A stretch of DNA of 29,668 nucleotides, taken from positions 1 through 29,668 of the forward strand of contig CAQRYF010000018.1 of NCBI GenBank assembly GCA_948875265.1, in the 5' to 3' direction. Of this stretch, positions 7,371 to 15,032 are shown piece after piece. The notes beneath the pieces were generated by a model. It saw only the letters and a program-made list of their open reading frames with translations, did no database searches and was not told where the DNA came from. This stretch comes from an uncultured Clostridia bacterium. GTDB lineage: Bacteria; Bacillota; Clostridia; TANB77; CAG-508. The first letter of the stretch is position 1. Every line of letters starts with the position of its first letter. The translations under genes were made by a program, and so were the position numbers.

Positions 7371-7908
7371 TTTAGATTGTGTTTGATTTCCATCTAATAT
7401 TGCATTTACTGTATCAGCTAGTTCTTGGAACCTACTTTGTAAATAGGCACCGAGGACAACTTGTGTTTGCAAACATATTGTGTCTTGTTAATGATCCATT
7501 TGGTGTTCCATCATATACTAATCTAAAATTATGCCTTCTACAAACATCTACTGCTAAATTCACTAATGAATTCCATGCTACAGCAGATATTTTCCATTGA
7601 CCACCAATTTCACAATTTGATACTTCAACAGTAATAGCTTGATTATCATTAGATCTTGAACTTGATGTATAAGCTCTATCTTCCTCATATACATTACATA
7701 CTATATCTCCATCATTTCCTATGCAATAGTTAGCTGAAGCATATCTATTTGGTTTTTGAAAAATATTAACTGCACATTGTTTCCCTGTTAAAATTCCTGC
7801 CATAATATGTGGAGTTAATTTACAAATTCTGTGTCCATTTCTTCCTTTTTGATAATTATTAGAATGAGCGATATAAGCACCTTGTGCTAATTTTGACATT
7901 GTTCCCAT
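6894..7908 (-). CDS. Endolysin: N-acetylmuramoyl-L-alanine amidase with three CW_7 repeats, +1 recoded at CGG
   Basis: Read with one +1 shift at 7452 this is a 337-residue endolysin. Residues 1-152 form an Amidase_2/PGRP-type zinc amidase; the TPH and TRHN histidines and the cysteine of TSCPG are the expected metal ligands. The C-terminal part has three CW_7-like cell-wall-binding repeats, each SKKSNEQIADEVIAGKWGNG or a close variant. In the zero frame the protein ends seven codons after CGG and lacks all three repeats. Skipping the C gives CPGAYLQS, matching the conserved CPG of the family. The start has AAAGGTGA seven bases upstream. It cleaves the MurNAc-L-Ala bond for host lysis. Confidence 0.9.
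7450..7452 (-). other. CGG +1 recoding site, endolysin
   Basis: The frame reads TGT CCT CGG TGC and stops seven codons later. Omitting the C gives TGT CCT GGT GCC, restoring the CPG motif and 185 further residues. Gly is expected here from the amidase family. The quadruplet is CGGT. Confidence 0.9.
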
Positions 7909-7909
7909 A

Positions 7910-7990
7910 TTATTCACCTTTTTCCTTTCCATTTGATAATTCTTCTTCCATTTCTGGAGTTAAAATAACATCTTTTTCGTTTTCTTCCAT
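7910..7990 (-). CDS. Tiny acidic phage protein (26 aa)
   Basis: A 26-residue frame, MEENEKDVILTPEMEEELSNG and a short tail, starts after AAGGAGG at ideal distance. Its stop is one base from the endolysin ATG, indicating coupling. The strong initiation site argues that it is real, and similar tiny LTPEMEEELSNG-like peptides precede endolysins in other Firmicutes prophages as far as I recall. No function is known. Confidence 0.65.
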   Translation of the reverse strand: MEENEKDVILTPEMEEELSNGKEKGE

Positions 7991-8019
7991 TTGGTAAACC
8001 TCCTTATAAAAAATTAATA

Positions 8020-8046
8020 CTGGAAGATATTTTTATTTTCTTCCAG
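8020..8046. terminator. Hairpin between holin and endolysin genes
   Basis: CTGGAAGA (8020-8027) pairs perfectly with TCTTCCAG (8039-8046) around an AT-rich loop. On the minus strand it is followed by TATTAATTTTTT. A second smaller stem, CCGTAA/TTACGG, lies at 8060-8076. It may attenuate or process the transcript between holin and lysin. Confidence 0.5.
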
Positions 8047-8078
8047 CATTTTATAAATTCCGTAATTTTCTTACGGTT

Positions 8079-8339
8079 TTATTCTTTATTTGTTTTTGTA
8101 AGATCATAAGTTCCACCAGAAGCCATTGATCCAATAATACAATATATTATTGATGTTAGTAGATCCGCTTCTGATATTTTTAGCATATAACAAATAATTC
8201 CTGCTAACATTCCTATAACTATATTTTGTGCAGGTATATATTTGCTTTCAATCCAGTTAAATTTTTTTGAAAGCCATCCAAATATATACGTAACAATTCC
8301 AGTTACTACTGCCATTATCATTTCAATTGTTATTACCAT
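8079..8339 (-). CDS. Phage holin
   Basis: An 86-residue protein with at least two hydrophobic helices (about residues 4-23 and 37-56), a possible third near 63-78, and a charged C-terminus ending TKTNKE. Size, topology and position just before the endolysin indicate a holin that forms holes in the cytoplasmic membrane to release the amidase. The start has AGGAGG at good spacing. The Gly/Ala-rich third helix (IIGSMASGGTYDL) is typical of small Firmicutes holins. A nearby CGG sequence at 8165-8167 spans two codons (GCG GAT) and is not read in frame. Confidence 0.82.
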   Translation of the reverse strand: MVITIEMIMAVVTGIVTYIFGWLSKKFNWIESKYIPAQNIVIGMLAGIICYMLKISEADLLTSIIYCIIGSMASGGTYDLTKTNKE

Positions 8340-8358
8340 ATCTTTTTCCTCCTATTTA

Positions 8359-8713
8359 TTACAATTTTCTATATTCTTCTTTTATGTATTCAAATTCACT
8401 ATCTAAATATCCATTGTGCATATTTAATTCTTGAATTATTTCTTCGTATTTATCATAAAATGCAAATATTGTTTCAAATTCCTGTCGTGTCTTTTTTATG
8501 CCGATTTCTTAAATCACCAGCAAAGCTTAAAATTTGAAATCGCAAATAATCCTTTTCATTATTGTCAATCTTATGTGATACTTTTGTTATTTCTGATTTA
8601 AAATCTTCTTTTATCTCTGCAAATTTGTTTACTTTTTTATTAGTATTTCTGGAAATCAGAGCAACAATAATCATTGCTGATGCACCAATAACTTCACATA
8701 TTATAGTTATCAA
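8359..8713 (-). CDS. Phage membrane/coiled-coil protein near holin, +1 recoded at CGG
   Basis: With one +1 shift at 8503 this is a 117-residue protein; the zero frame stops after 79. An N-terminal membrane helix (residues 2-20) is followed by a charged coiled-coil region. The restored tail continues RNGIKKTRQEFE and ends YIKEEYRKL at a natural stop with continuous coding character. The TTG start has GGAGGG eight bases upstream. Position before the holin resembles small XhlA-like accessory lysis or tail-end proteins, but I cannot assign a family with certainty. Confidence 0.75.
8501..8503 (-). other. CGG +1 recoding site, membrane protein
   Basis: The frame reads AGA AAT CGG CAT and stops nine codons later. 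Omitting the C gives AGA AAT GGC ATA and 46 more residues of the same charged helical character. The quadruplet is CGGC, the only one with C in the fourth place. Confidence 0.85.
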
Positions 8714-8752
8714 TTTATTTCCCTCCTCTCTTGTAATTTTCTATAAAAACGC

Positions 8753-8788
8753 AAAAAAACAACGCTCTAAAACATTTCTAGGCGTTTT
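8753..8788 (-). terminator. Intrinsic terminator after the XkdX-like gene
   Basis: On the minus strand AACGC...GCGTT with inner CTA/TAG pairs is followed by GTTTTTTTG. It lies between the XkdX-like gene and the membrane protein gene, so part of the late transcript may end before the lysis cassette. Confidence 0.65.
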
Positions 8789-8819
8789 GTTCTTTTATTT
8801 ATATTTTAATTACCTGATT

Positions 8820-8963
8820 TTAGGAAATCGCTTTATATTCTTCTCCAGTTATTTCTTTATATTCCTCTTCTGTTATCCATTTTCCAACAGCATTGTATAC
8901 TCTCGTTTTATTCCAAACTCCAGTATCATAATATTTTTTTACTTTTTCATAATTTTTACTCAT
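8820..8963 (-). CDS. xkdX: XkdX-family phage protein (47 aa)
   Basis: A 47-residue protein containing NYEKVKKYYDTGVWNKTRV and ending in WITEEEYKEITGEEY, the signature of the small XkdX family found next to tail genes in PBSX-like and many Firmicutes phages. Its function is unknown, although its position suggests a tail role. GGAGGG lies ten bases upstream of the ATG. Confidence 0.85.
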   Translation of the reverse strand: MSKNYEKVKKYYDTGVWNKTRVYNAVGKWITEEEYKEITGEEYKAIS

Positions 8964-8965
8964 AA

Positions 8966-9283
8966 TTACATTCCCTCCTCCATGTCAATATCAGACATCA
9001 TTGCTAGATATTCTATGTCAGATTGCATTTTCAATTTGTCTAATTCTTCTTGTGGTATTTCTCTTAATACGAAGTAATATCCATCTTCATAATGAGCAAT
9101 TTGAACTAATTCCATATTATTATATTCTTGCTTGAAGTCTTTTCCTTCAACTGTTACTTTTGATAATTTTCCTTTAAAATCATCTTCAGTTATTTTGGCT
9201 CCTGATATAAAATTATTACCATTTAGTCCAAGGTTTTCAAGTTTTGTTCCATCAGATAGCGTAATTTTCCATGATTTTTCCAT
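8966..9283 (-). CDS. Phage hypothetical protein between DGR and XkdX (105 aa)
   Basis: A 105-residue acidic protein starting MEKSWKITLSDGTKLENLGLNG, largely beta in the first half with an acidic helical tail (MSDIDMEEGM). The ATG has an AAGGAGG site seven bases upstream, although the start lies 61 bases inside the end of the reverse transcriptase gene. Small proteins of this type follow tail-fibre genes in many Clostridia prophages. I cannot assign a function; a tail or baseplate accessory role fits the location. Confidence 0.7.
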   Translation of the reverse strand: MEKSWKITLSDGTKLENLGLNGNNFISGAKITEDDFKGKLSKVTVEGKDFKQEYNNMELVQIAHYEDGYYFVLREIPQEELDKLKMQSDIEYLAMMSDIDMEEGM

Positions 9284-10408
9284 GTTGGTACCTCCTTAAA
9301 TAAATCATAATATAATTGAGACATATTTGCTATTTGTTGTCGTGACATATTCTTATAATTTGATGCCATCCAACCTTTGAAAATATTCTCTATTTCTTTA
9401 TAAGTTAACCTATTATTATCTAATAGCCTTCTATATGCTTTTAATTTTCTTCGTTGTCTAGTTATTGCTTTTGGATTTATTCTTCTAATAATCCTACCTG
9501 TTTCTGTTAGCGAATATTTTAATTGTAGAAATTTAAATGTTTGTGATAGCTTTGCTATATGTGTCTTTTTAGGATTTATTATCAATTCCAATTTATCTGC
9601 AATTTCTAACATTCCCTCTAATACTTCATTTAAGAATTCTTTACTTTCATGAATGATATAACTATCATCTGTATATCTTCCATAATACTTACATCCCTTA
9701 ACAATTTTTATATAATTATCAATTCTACTTGGATATGCAATTCCTATGTTTTGACTTGGCTGTGATCCTATATTGATTCCTCTATCTTTATTAGATTCAA
9801 TGCTAAAAACTTGAAATATATTCTGTAGGATCCACATTGTCATTGCTCTTTCTTCATTATTCACATTTCTTAACAAATTGTTCATAACTAGTAAGCATTT
9901 TTTATATGGAATGCTTGCATAATATCCACTAAAATCCATTAAAAGAATATATCCATCATTACTTTTATGTTCTCTATAATATTTATGCAAGTGTGCTTCT
10001 AGTCTTTTTCTGCTAAATGCTACACCTTTATTTTTTCGACTAGCTCCATTATCATGTATTAGAAAAGGAGAAATAGCTGGGCTTAACACTTCATCACAAA
10101 GTAAATGATTAACTGTCTTGTCAACCATTATATTTGTTGTAATATTTCTTTTCTTGCCTCGCTCTTTTATTACAAATTTTGTTCCGCTTTGTTGGTCTGT
10201 ATGTCTTTTCAACCATTGCTTTTTGAATTTGTGCAGTTTCTAATAATTGATTCATTTCAAAAAGTTGTGCTTTGTATTTAAATGGAGCACCAGCAATTGC
10301 TTTTTTCCCAGCTTTATAAATTAAATTAGCATCATAAAATTTATTCATAAAATCACTTGTATAGCAGTAATGATCGTAATCAACTGCATAATGATTAGCA
10401 TTTATCAA
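9223..10408 (-). CDS. DGR reverse transcriptase, +1 recoded at CGG
   Basis: With one +1 shift at 10186 this is a 394-residue reverse transcriptase of the diversity-generating retroelement type. The N-terminal 74 residues end YRPTK, and the second part begins GTKFVIKERGKKRNI, together restoring the YRPTxGTKF segment of DGR enzymes. The palm motif LMDFSGYYASIP supplies a first aspartate, SQPSQNIGIAYPSRID includes the DGR-type QxxSQ segment, and the catalytic box is YTDD. The probable start is TTG at 10408 with only a weak ribosome site. It copies the TR RNA with adenine errors for transfer to VR. It lies downstream of avd and TR. Confidence 0.93.
10184..10186 (-). other. CGG +1 recoding site, reverse transcriptase
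   Basis: The frame reads CCA ACA AAG CGG AAC and stops 20 codons later. Omitting the C gives CCA ACA AAG GGA ACA, i.e. PTKGTKF, the expected DGR motif. The quadruplet is CGGA. Confidence 0.92.
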
Positions 10409-10504
10409 TCAGTTCTTTTACGGATTGAAGGGACAACCTTTCCTTTCCCTTTCCCATACTATTACCAATGGAAACATAGTCCATAAAAAATTTGTATAGT
10501 AGTG

Positions 10505-10598
10505 AAATCTGGACGCACACCGTTAGAGTTGGACGCACTGTTGTTGTTGGCATTACCGTTGCTGTTGACATTAGCGAAATTAGATGCAGAAACGACAT
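10505..10598 (-). repeat. DGR template repeat (TR)
   Basis: A 94-base noncoding template between avd and the reverse transcriptase. On the minus strand it is rich in AAY codons when read in the VR frame. It matches VR (11213-11306) without gaps. Of 26 adenines on the template strand, 13 differ in VR; none of the 68 other bases differ. The similarity stops abruptly at both ends. It should be transcribed as the RNA template for mutagenic reverse transcription. Confidence 0.96.
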
Positions 10599-10620
10599 AT
10601 AAAGATTACCCCAATTATAT

Positions 10621-11136
10621 TTATTGTTTTATATCTTTAAGAAATCTATTGTCAGTTTGTCTGAGCTTTTTTATCATATTAAATTCTTTTTGAATTTCTA
10701 TGACTAAAGATGTGAATTTATTTAGATCAGCATATAAACATTCTCCAGCATATTGAAGTTCATCTTGAAGAACATTGCAACAGCTCATGGCTCTATCTAA
10801 TTCTAGTCTGCGTTCTTCATACTCAGACATGTATGTTGGAAATATTGTATTTGCAATTCGTAAATGCTCGTTTATTTCACAAGCAGAATTTATAACTTTA
10901 TCTGTTATTCTTAATATTTGATTATTGAAATACTGATATATTCTCTTTTTAGCTTTTTCCTTTAGTTTCTCATCGGTTATGTTTTTTGTATTTTGCTCTA
11001 CTACATCATTAATCTTATTTAAATCAAAATAAAAGTTATTCTCTGCAAGTTTTGTTACTGCTGTTCTTATTTTATATGCATTATGAACTGTCTGTAATCT
11101 ACTTTCACTTCTTTCGCTCTTCTTTATTTCTGACAT
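10621..11136 (-). CDS. avd: DGR accessory variability determinant (Avd-like)
   Basis: A 171-residue all-helical, basic protein in the usual place between the variable target gene and TR. It starts MSEIKKSERSESRLQTVHNA and ends near LRQTDNRFLKDIKQ, matching my recollection of the larger Avd-like family of Firmicutes DGRs. In characterised DGRs Avd is a pentameric four-helix bundle that binds the reverse transcriptase and template RNA and is needed for cDNA synthesis. No CGG codon is present. An AAAGGAG lies about 14 bases upstream of the chosen ATG, somewhat far, so a nearby alternative start is possible. Confidence 0.82.
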   Translation of the reverse strand: MSEIKKSERSESRLQTVHNAYKIRTAVTKLAENNFYFDLNKINDVVEQNTKNITDEKLKEKAKKRIYQYFNNQILRITDKVINSACEINEHLRIANTIFPTYMSEYEERRLELDRAMSCCNVLQDELQYAGECLYADLNKFTSLVIEIQKEFNMIKKLRQTDNRFLKDIKQ

Positions 11137-11169
11137 TGCTAATCAAATTACTCCTTTCCCTTATATTCC

Positions 11170-11188
11170 GCTAGGGACAAGCCCTAGC
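11170..11188. repeat. DGR hairpin/cruciform just downstream of VR
   Basis: GCTAGGG-ACAAG-CCCTAGC forms a perfect 7-bp stem with a 5-base loop. It lies 12 bases past the stop codon of the target gene and 25 bases past the end of VR. Hairpins or cruciforms at this position enhance mutagenic homing in characterised DGRs. There is no T-run, so it is not a good terminator. Confidence 0.8.
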
Positions 11189-11199
11189 TTGATGTTCGA

Positions 11200-12054
11200 T
11201 TATTTGATTAGAAAAGCTGGACGCACACCGTTAGAGTTGGACGCACCGGTGCCGCTGGCACTACCGTAGCTGGTGACAAAAGCGAAAAAAGATGCAGAAA
11301 CGACATCTCTTAGCCAGTACCAATATCTTTCTCCAGCATCATTTCTCGCTACTGTTAAAGCAGGGTTTAATCTGAATAATGATAACTGTTGCTTGTCCAT
11401 TGTATAATTATATGCAAGATTAGCACCATTTTGTATATTATGAAATATATTGCTACCATATACCATAATTTCATTCATTAATTCTATATCTGAATTAAAC
11501 CATCCTCCTGCACTTTCATACCCATTAGTTGTTGCATTTGCAAAAAGATTTTTATGAGATAAAATATGAGTATCTTCAAAATCATTATATATGACCTCTT
11601 TAAATGGCATTAAATATTCATTATACATTTTACTTCCAATATAAGCTAATGTTGTAATATTTGTATCATTCATTTTAGCAATTCCCATAATTCTTTCTGG
11701 AATCATCAAAATATGAGGTGTTTTGCATTCAGTATCTCCCATATTTAATCGATAATTAATATCTGCAACTAAATATTTTCTTTTGCTTACCTTTCCTATT
11801 ATATAATCTCCTATAAATATATCGTCAAAAGTTCCTGCTGCTATTTGTTGTGATAGTGTACCATTATAGAATAAATCTGTTATATCTTTTCCTCTATATA
11901 TTCCGTTGTGTGCACCTGCATTTTTAGGAACAATAGCTTTTAGTAAATCATCTATTACTACTTTTTTTGTAATTCCATTTTCACTATCAACAAATGGAAT
12001 TACATCTTCATTAACTGGTAGTCCTTTTACTAATTCTGTTATTTTCTTAATCAT
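11200..12054 (-). CDS. DGR target: variable tail/receptor-binding protein
   Basis: A 284-residue tail-tip protein. The C-terminal third has the C-type-lectin/formylglycine-generating-enzyme-like signature: RYWYWLRD followed by the variable segment and ending GVRPAFLIK at the stop. Residues facing the ligand are those encoded by variable adenines. The N-terminus (MIKKITELVKGLPVNEDVIP) resembles phage fibre attachment domains. Position at the end of the tail module indicates a receptor-binding protein whose host specificity is diversified by the downstream avd-TR-RT cassette. The start has AGGAGG seven to eight bases upstream. Confidence 0.92.
   Translation of the reverse strand: MIKKITELVKGLPVNEDVIPFVDSENGITKKVVIDDLLKAIVPKNAGAHNGIYRGKDITDLFYNGTLSQQIAAGTFDDIFIGDYIIGKVSKRKYLVADINYRLNMGDTECKTPHILMIPERIMGIAKMNDTNITTLAYIGSKMYNEYLMPFKEVIYNDFEDTHILSHKNLFANATTNGYESAGGWFNSDIELMNEIMVYGSNIFHNIQNGANLAYNYTMDKQQLSLFRLNPALTVARNDAGERYWYWLRDVVSASFFAFVTSYGSASGTGASNSNGVRPAFLIK
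11213..11306 (-). repeat. DGR variable repeat (VR)
   Basis: The 94-base 3' part of the target gene, aligned without gaps to TR. Changes relative to TR, read in frame, are Asn to Phe, Phe, Thr, Tyr, Ser, Ser, Gly and Thr, Ser to Gly, and Asp to Ala. All 13 base differences are at template adenines. The region lies just before the stop codon as usual. Confidence 0.96.
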
Positions 12055-12121
12055 AAATTTTTACCTCCTATAAAATAACATATTTTTTAAATTAAAATAA
12101 CTATTTTGCAATATAACTGTA

Positions 12122-12967
12122 TTATAAGCCAGCTACAATATATTCTCCATTCTCTGTTGCTAGTATTTCTCCTACTTCTGTTGTTATTGGAGATATAGCA
12201 TCCATAACAATTTCACTTAAATTATCTATTTCAACTTGTAACTTTCCTGCTGCATCTTCTGATAACTGATCCTTCATTTCTTGGAACCATGCATCAAATG
12301 TTTTATCCTCTTCTTTGAAAAAGTTTGACATTATTTTCTTAAATTCTTCAAAGTAAGCATCATGTTCCGCTTCTTGATCTTCATAATATTTTTTATATGC
12401 TGTTTGCCATTGAGCATATAAAGTAGAAGTATCAACTTGATAAAGTAAGCTTGTAACCCAAGGGCATTCCTCACTTCCCCTACAATCTGTAATTAAGTCT
12501 TGAGTAATCTCTACACAAGAAGGACTTATTCTAATATCTGCTAGTCTAAACTCTGCTATTTCCTCTTCTGTATTGATATCTGGATGCACAGGATTACTTG
12601 AAGCTTGTCCCTGTCTATAAACTATATTTCCAACTCTTCCTGTTTGTGTTTTATCAACTTGGGCTACAATACTATCAATTCTTGGTAGTACCTCCGAATT
12701 CTGTGATATAGTTATCATTAAGTCGCTTGGATTTTCAAACCATTTATCTCCAATCAGAGCATAACCTGCAGATACAATTACATTCATTTCATTACCTGCT
12801 GCAAAAACTTGTAGAAAGTCTGATGGTGTCCCTTTTGGTGTTGCAAAAACGCCATTGCTTATCAATTTTCTATATGGTCTATTCATATCATCTGCTGAAT
12901 ATGTTCTATCTTCATCAATTGCATCAAAAAATCCAGCATCTACTTTATATTTAACATCATTCTCCAT
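12122..12967 (-). CDS. Baseplate/tail-fibre protein (BppU-like)
   Basis: A 281-residue structural protein. Residues 20-170 are beta-rich and resemble N-terminal domains of upper baseplate proteins, which connect tail tips to receptor-binding proteins (FATPKGTPSDFLQV, AGYALIGDKWFENPSD, PRIDSIVAQVD). The remainder is a long acidic helical or coiled-coil part ending in a short Gly-containing tail. The position between Tal and the DGR target supports a role in anchoring the variable receptor binder. No CGG codon is in frame although CGG appears out of frame at two places. Confidence 0.78.
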   Translation of the reverse strand: MENDVKYKVDAGFFDAIDEDRTYSADDMNRPYRKLISNGVFATPKGTPSDFLQVFAAGNEMNVIVSAGYALIGDKWFENPSDLMITISQNSEVLPRIDSIVAQVDKTQTGRVGNIVYRQGQASSNPVHPDINTEEEIAEFRLADIRISPSCVEITQDLITDCRGSEECPWVTSLLYQVDTSTLYAQWQTAYKKYYEDQEAEHDAYFEEFKKIMSNFFKEEDKTFDAWFQEMKDQLSEDAAGKLQVEIDNLSEIVMDAISPITTEVGEILATENGEYIVAGL

Positions 12968-12990
12968 TTTCTGCCTCCTATCTATTTTTA

Positions 12991-14145
12991 TTATTCTATA
13001 TTTTCAAAAGTTGGTTCCATAGTGTAACCATTATCATCTTGATTTTCTATTACTTCAGATATTCTCACATTAATAGAGATTCCATATTCGTTAACGATAT
13101 TTACAATATCACCTAAATTATAATCTTCTTTATATTTGTAGCTCATACCAGCTATTATTTCTCCAGCAAAAGAAGTAATAGATGTATATTCTGACATTTT
13201 TTCATACCCTGTATTTTTTAGATTTTCCATATAAATATTGTTACATAATTGAACATTTGTAATTTCTCCAGTATCATTTTTTGTGAGTATTGCAACGTTA
13301 CTTCCATTTACTTGATAATAAATTACATTATTTATAACCTTTTCTTTTCCATTTGGATAATTTATTAATAATTCATCATAATCAATTTCACTAGAAATAT
13401 CACGAGCATCAACATATAATTCATGTCTATCAATTCCTGTACCATTTCCTATTGTTATTGTTTTTCTTGCTACGCCTTCTCCTTCTCCAGCAACTAACGC
13501 AACATTTTTTATATTGCTATCATCTTTCACATAATCTGTTGTAGAAATATTATCATAATTATGTGAAAAAGTAATATATCTACTTATGTCATTACCTTTA
13601 TACAACGCAAAAATAAAGTTACCATTATTAACGGTAACTCTATATCCCCATCCATATTGTTTGCATAATTTTTGTATCTTCTCTCCGACATTATCATATG
13701 TTACTTGTTCACGTATAGTCTCAGAAAAGCCTTTGTTGTTTGCAAGAGCAAAATTCCTTATTTTTCTATCTGTATTTGTTGGTTTAATAATCGAATCGTT
13801 AATCAAAGCCCTTATATAATCTTCAACTAATCCATTAAAATTAGTCTGCTTTATTACTATTCTTTGATTTAATATGTCTGTTATATCATTTCCTGTAAGA
13901 ATTAGTTGATCTCCATTTTCTTCATCAGTCTGCAATTCTACTTTTTTAATTTTGCAAACCATATCATCATCGTTTCGTGCAATATATTTACATTCTTTTA
14001 TTTTTCTAAAATTTTCAGTAGATGCAGATATAACTAACTCGCAATCGCCAATATCATTATATCTCTTTGCCCATATTGCACTTGAATATGTATCAATTAT
14101 ATATTTTTTATTTAATTCATTATCTAATAAATAAAATTCTTCCAT
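12991..14145 (-). CDS. Tail-associated protein (Tal, Gp37-like)
   Basis: A 384-residue tail-tip hub protein of the siphovirus ReqiPepy6 Gp37-like/prophage endopeptidase-tail family. It has the early tryptophan-rich segment SAIWAKRYNDIGDCELVI, a central REQVTYDNVGEKIQKLC stretch and a C-terminal domain with YNLGDIVNIVNEYG that recurs in this family. It forms the tip of the tail below the distal tail protein. The gene sits 6 bases downstream of the Dit gene with AGGAG before the ATG. No catalytic peptidase motif is evident. Confidence 0.83.
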   Translation of the reverse strand: MEEFYLLDNELNKKYIIDTYSSAIWAKRYNDIGDCELVISASTENFRKIKECKYIARNDDDMVCKIKKVELQTDEENGDQLILTGNDITDILNQRIVIKQTNFNGLVEDYIRALINDSIIKPTNTDRKIRNFALANNKGFSETIREQVTYDNVGEKIQKLCKQYGWGYRVTVNNGNFIFALYKGNDISRYITFSHNYDNISTTDYVKDDSNIKNVALVAGEGEGVARKTITIGNGTGIDRHELYVDARDISSEIDYDELLINYPNGKEKVINNVIYYQVNGSNVAILTKNDTGEITNVQLCNNIYMENLKNTGYEKMSEYTSITSFAGEIIAGMSYKYKEDYNLGDIVNIVNEYGISINVRISEVIENQDDNGYTMEPTFENIE

Positions 14146-14151
14146 ATAATT

Positions 14152-15012
14152 TTAAACTCCTAAATATATTTTACGATAATTAGGCTGAATATCTACAAAT
14201 ATATCATCAACCCCATCATCTGCTAAAAAGCTGAAGTTGTTGTCTCCAATTCCTAATTGAAAAAATATAGAACCACTTCTTACATAAGGAATTAAATTAT
14301 ATTTGACTGCATCTCTTGTTAATATTATTGATTTGCTTCCCCTGTTACAATTAATAACCAACTTATCATTTTTGTGAAATTCATAATCTACAATAAAGTT
14401 CTCTCCATTGTCAACATTACGAATTTCTAATTTATTAACTGTTCCCATAAATTTTACATTGATAATTAATCCTGTCTTACTCTCACTATCATTTATAACA
14501 TTTGTTACTTTTTCTGGGTCAAAAGAAGAGATAGGAATTGGCTCATCTATATTTATAGAAAATGGAAATGTAAATCGTTTAATAATTTTTGAAATACTTT
14601 GTACTATCATTTCAACATCTTTCAAGTATGGATCTGGACACAAAATAGAAATTTGAGCAACTTGTTTTTGTACGAAAGGTGTAACTTCTAATGTTTGCAC
14701 ATATCCTTCAACAAAGACATCTCTGTAATCATCTTTATAGTAAATTTTGCACCACTCTTTATTTCTAAAAAACTTATACAATGTTAATCTGTTTTTTTGA
14801 ATATCACCATTAATATACACAGTAATAACAACTTCTCTGTTTGGAATTCTAGAACTATTAAAAGAAGATCCATCACCATTTGCATAATTTGAAGTATTTA
14901 TATTTGCGTTTGGAGGGTTTAATCCAGAAATATCTGTTACTTGATAATTTTCTTCATTATTTGTAAGTTCAATAACCGCTCCTCTAGTATTTTCAACTTT
15001 TAATGTAAACAT
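14152..15012 (-). CDS. Distal tail protein (Dit)
   Basis: A 286-residue beta-rich protein of the siphovirus distal tail family. The N-terminus (MFTLKVENTRGAVIELTNNEENY) followed by NREVVITVYINGD and a central RDVFVEGYVQTLEV stretch corresponds to the ring-forming domain; the C-terminal half corresponds to the galectin-like domain. Dit caps the tail tube and recruits Tal and baseplate proteins. It follows the tape-measure gene by 20 bases with GGAGGGG at ideal distance. Confidence 0.87.
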   Translation of the reverse strand: MFTLKVENTRGAVIELTNNEENYQVTDISGLNPPNANINTSNYANGDGSSFNSSRIPNREVVITVYINGDIQKNRLTLYKFFRNKEWCKIYYKDDYRDVFVEGYVQTLEVTPFVQKQVAQISILCPDPYLKDVEMIVQSISKIIKRFTFPFSINIDEPIPISSFDPEKVTNVINDSESKTGLIINVKFMGTVNKLEIRNVDNGENFIVDYEFHKNDKLVINCNRGSKSIILTRDAVKYNLIPYVRSGSIFFQLGIGDNNFSFLADDGVDDIFVDIQPNYRKIYLGV

Positions 15013-15032
15013 TTCTATTTTCCCCTCCTAAC

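Noticed and set aside
10161..10212. Independent internal start for the second RT part (TTG at 10212)
   Set aside because: No ribosome site precedes it and the upstream frame encodes the conserved RT N-terminus ending exactly where the second frame begins.
10395..10598. A 67-residue coding frame across the TR region
   Set aside because: It is an accidental frame through the template repeat, with no ribosome site, and its reading differs from the VR frame.
8966..15012. A second VR elsewhere in the tail genes
   Set aside because: No other copy of the GVRPAF ending or of the TR sequence was seen in the window.
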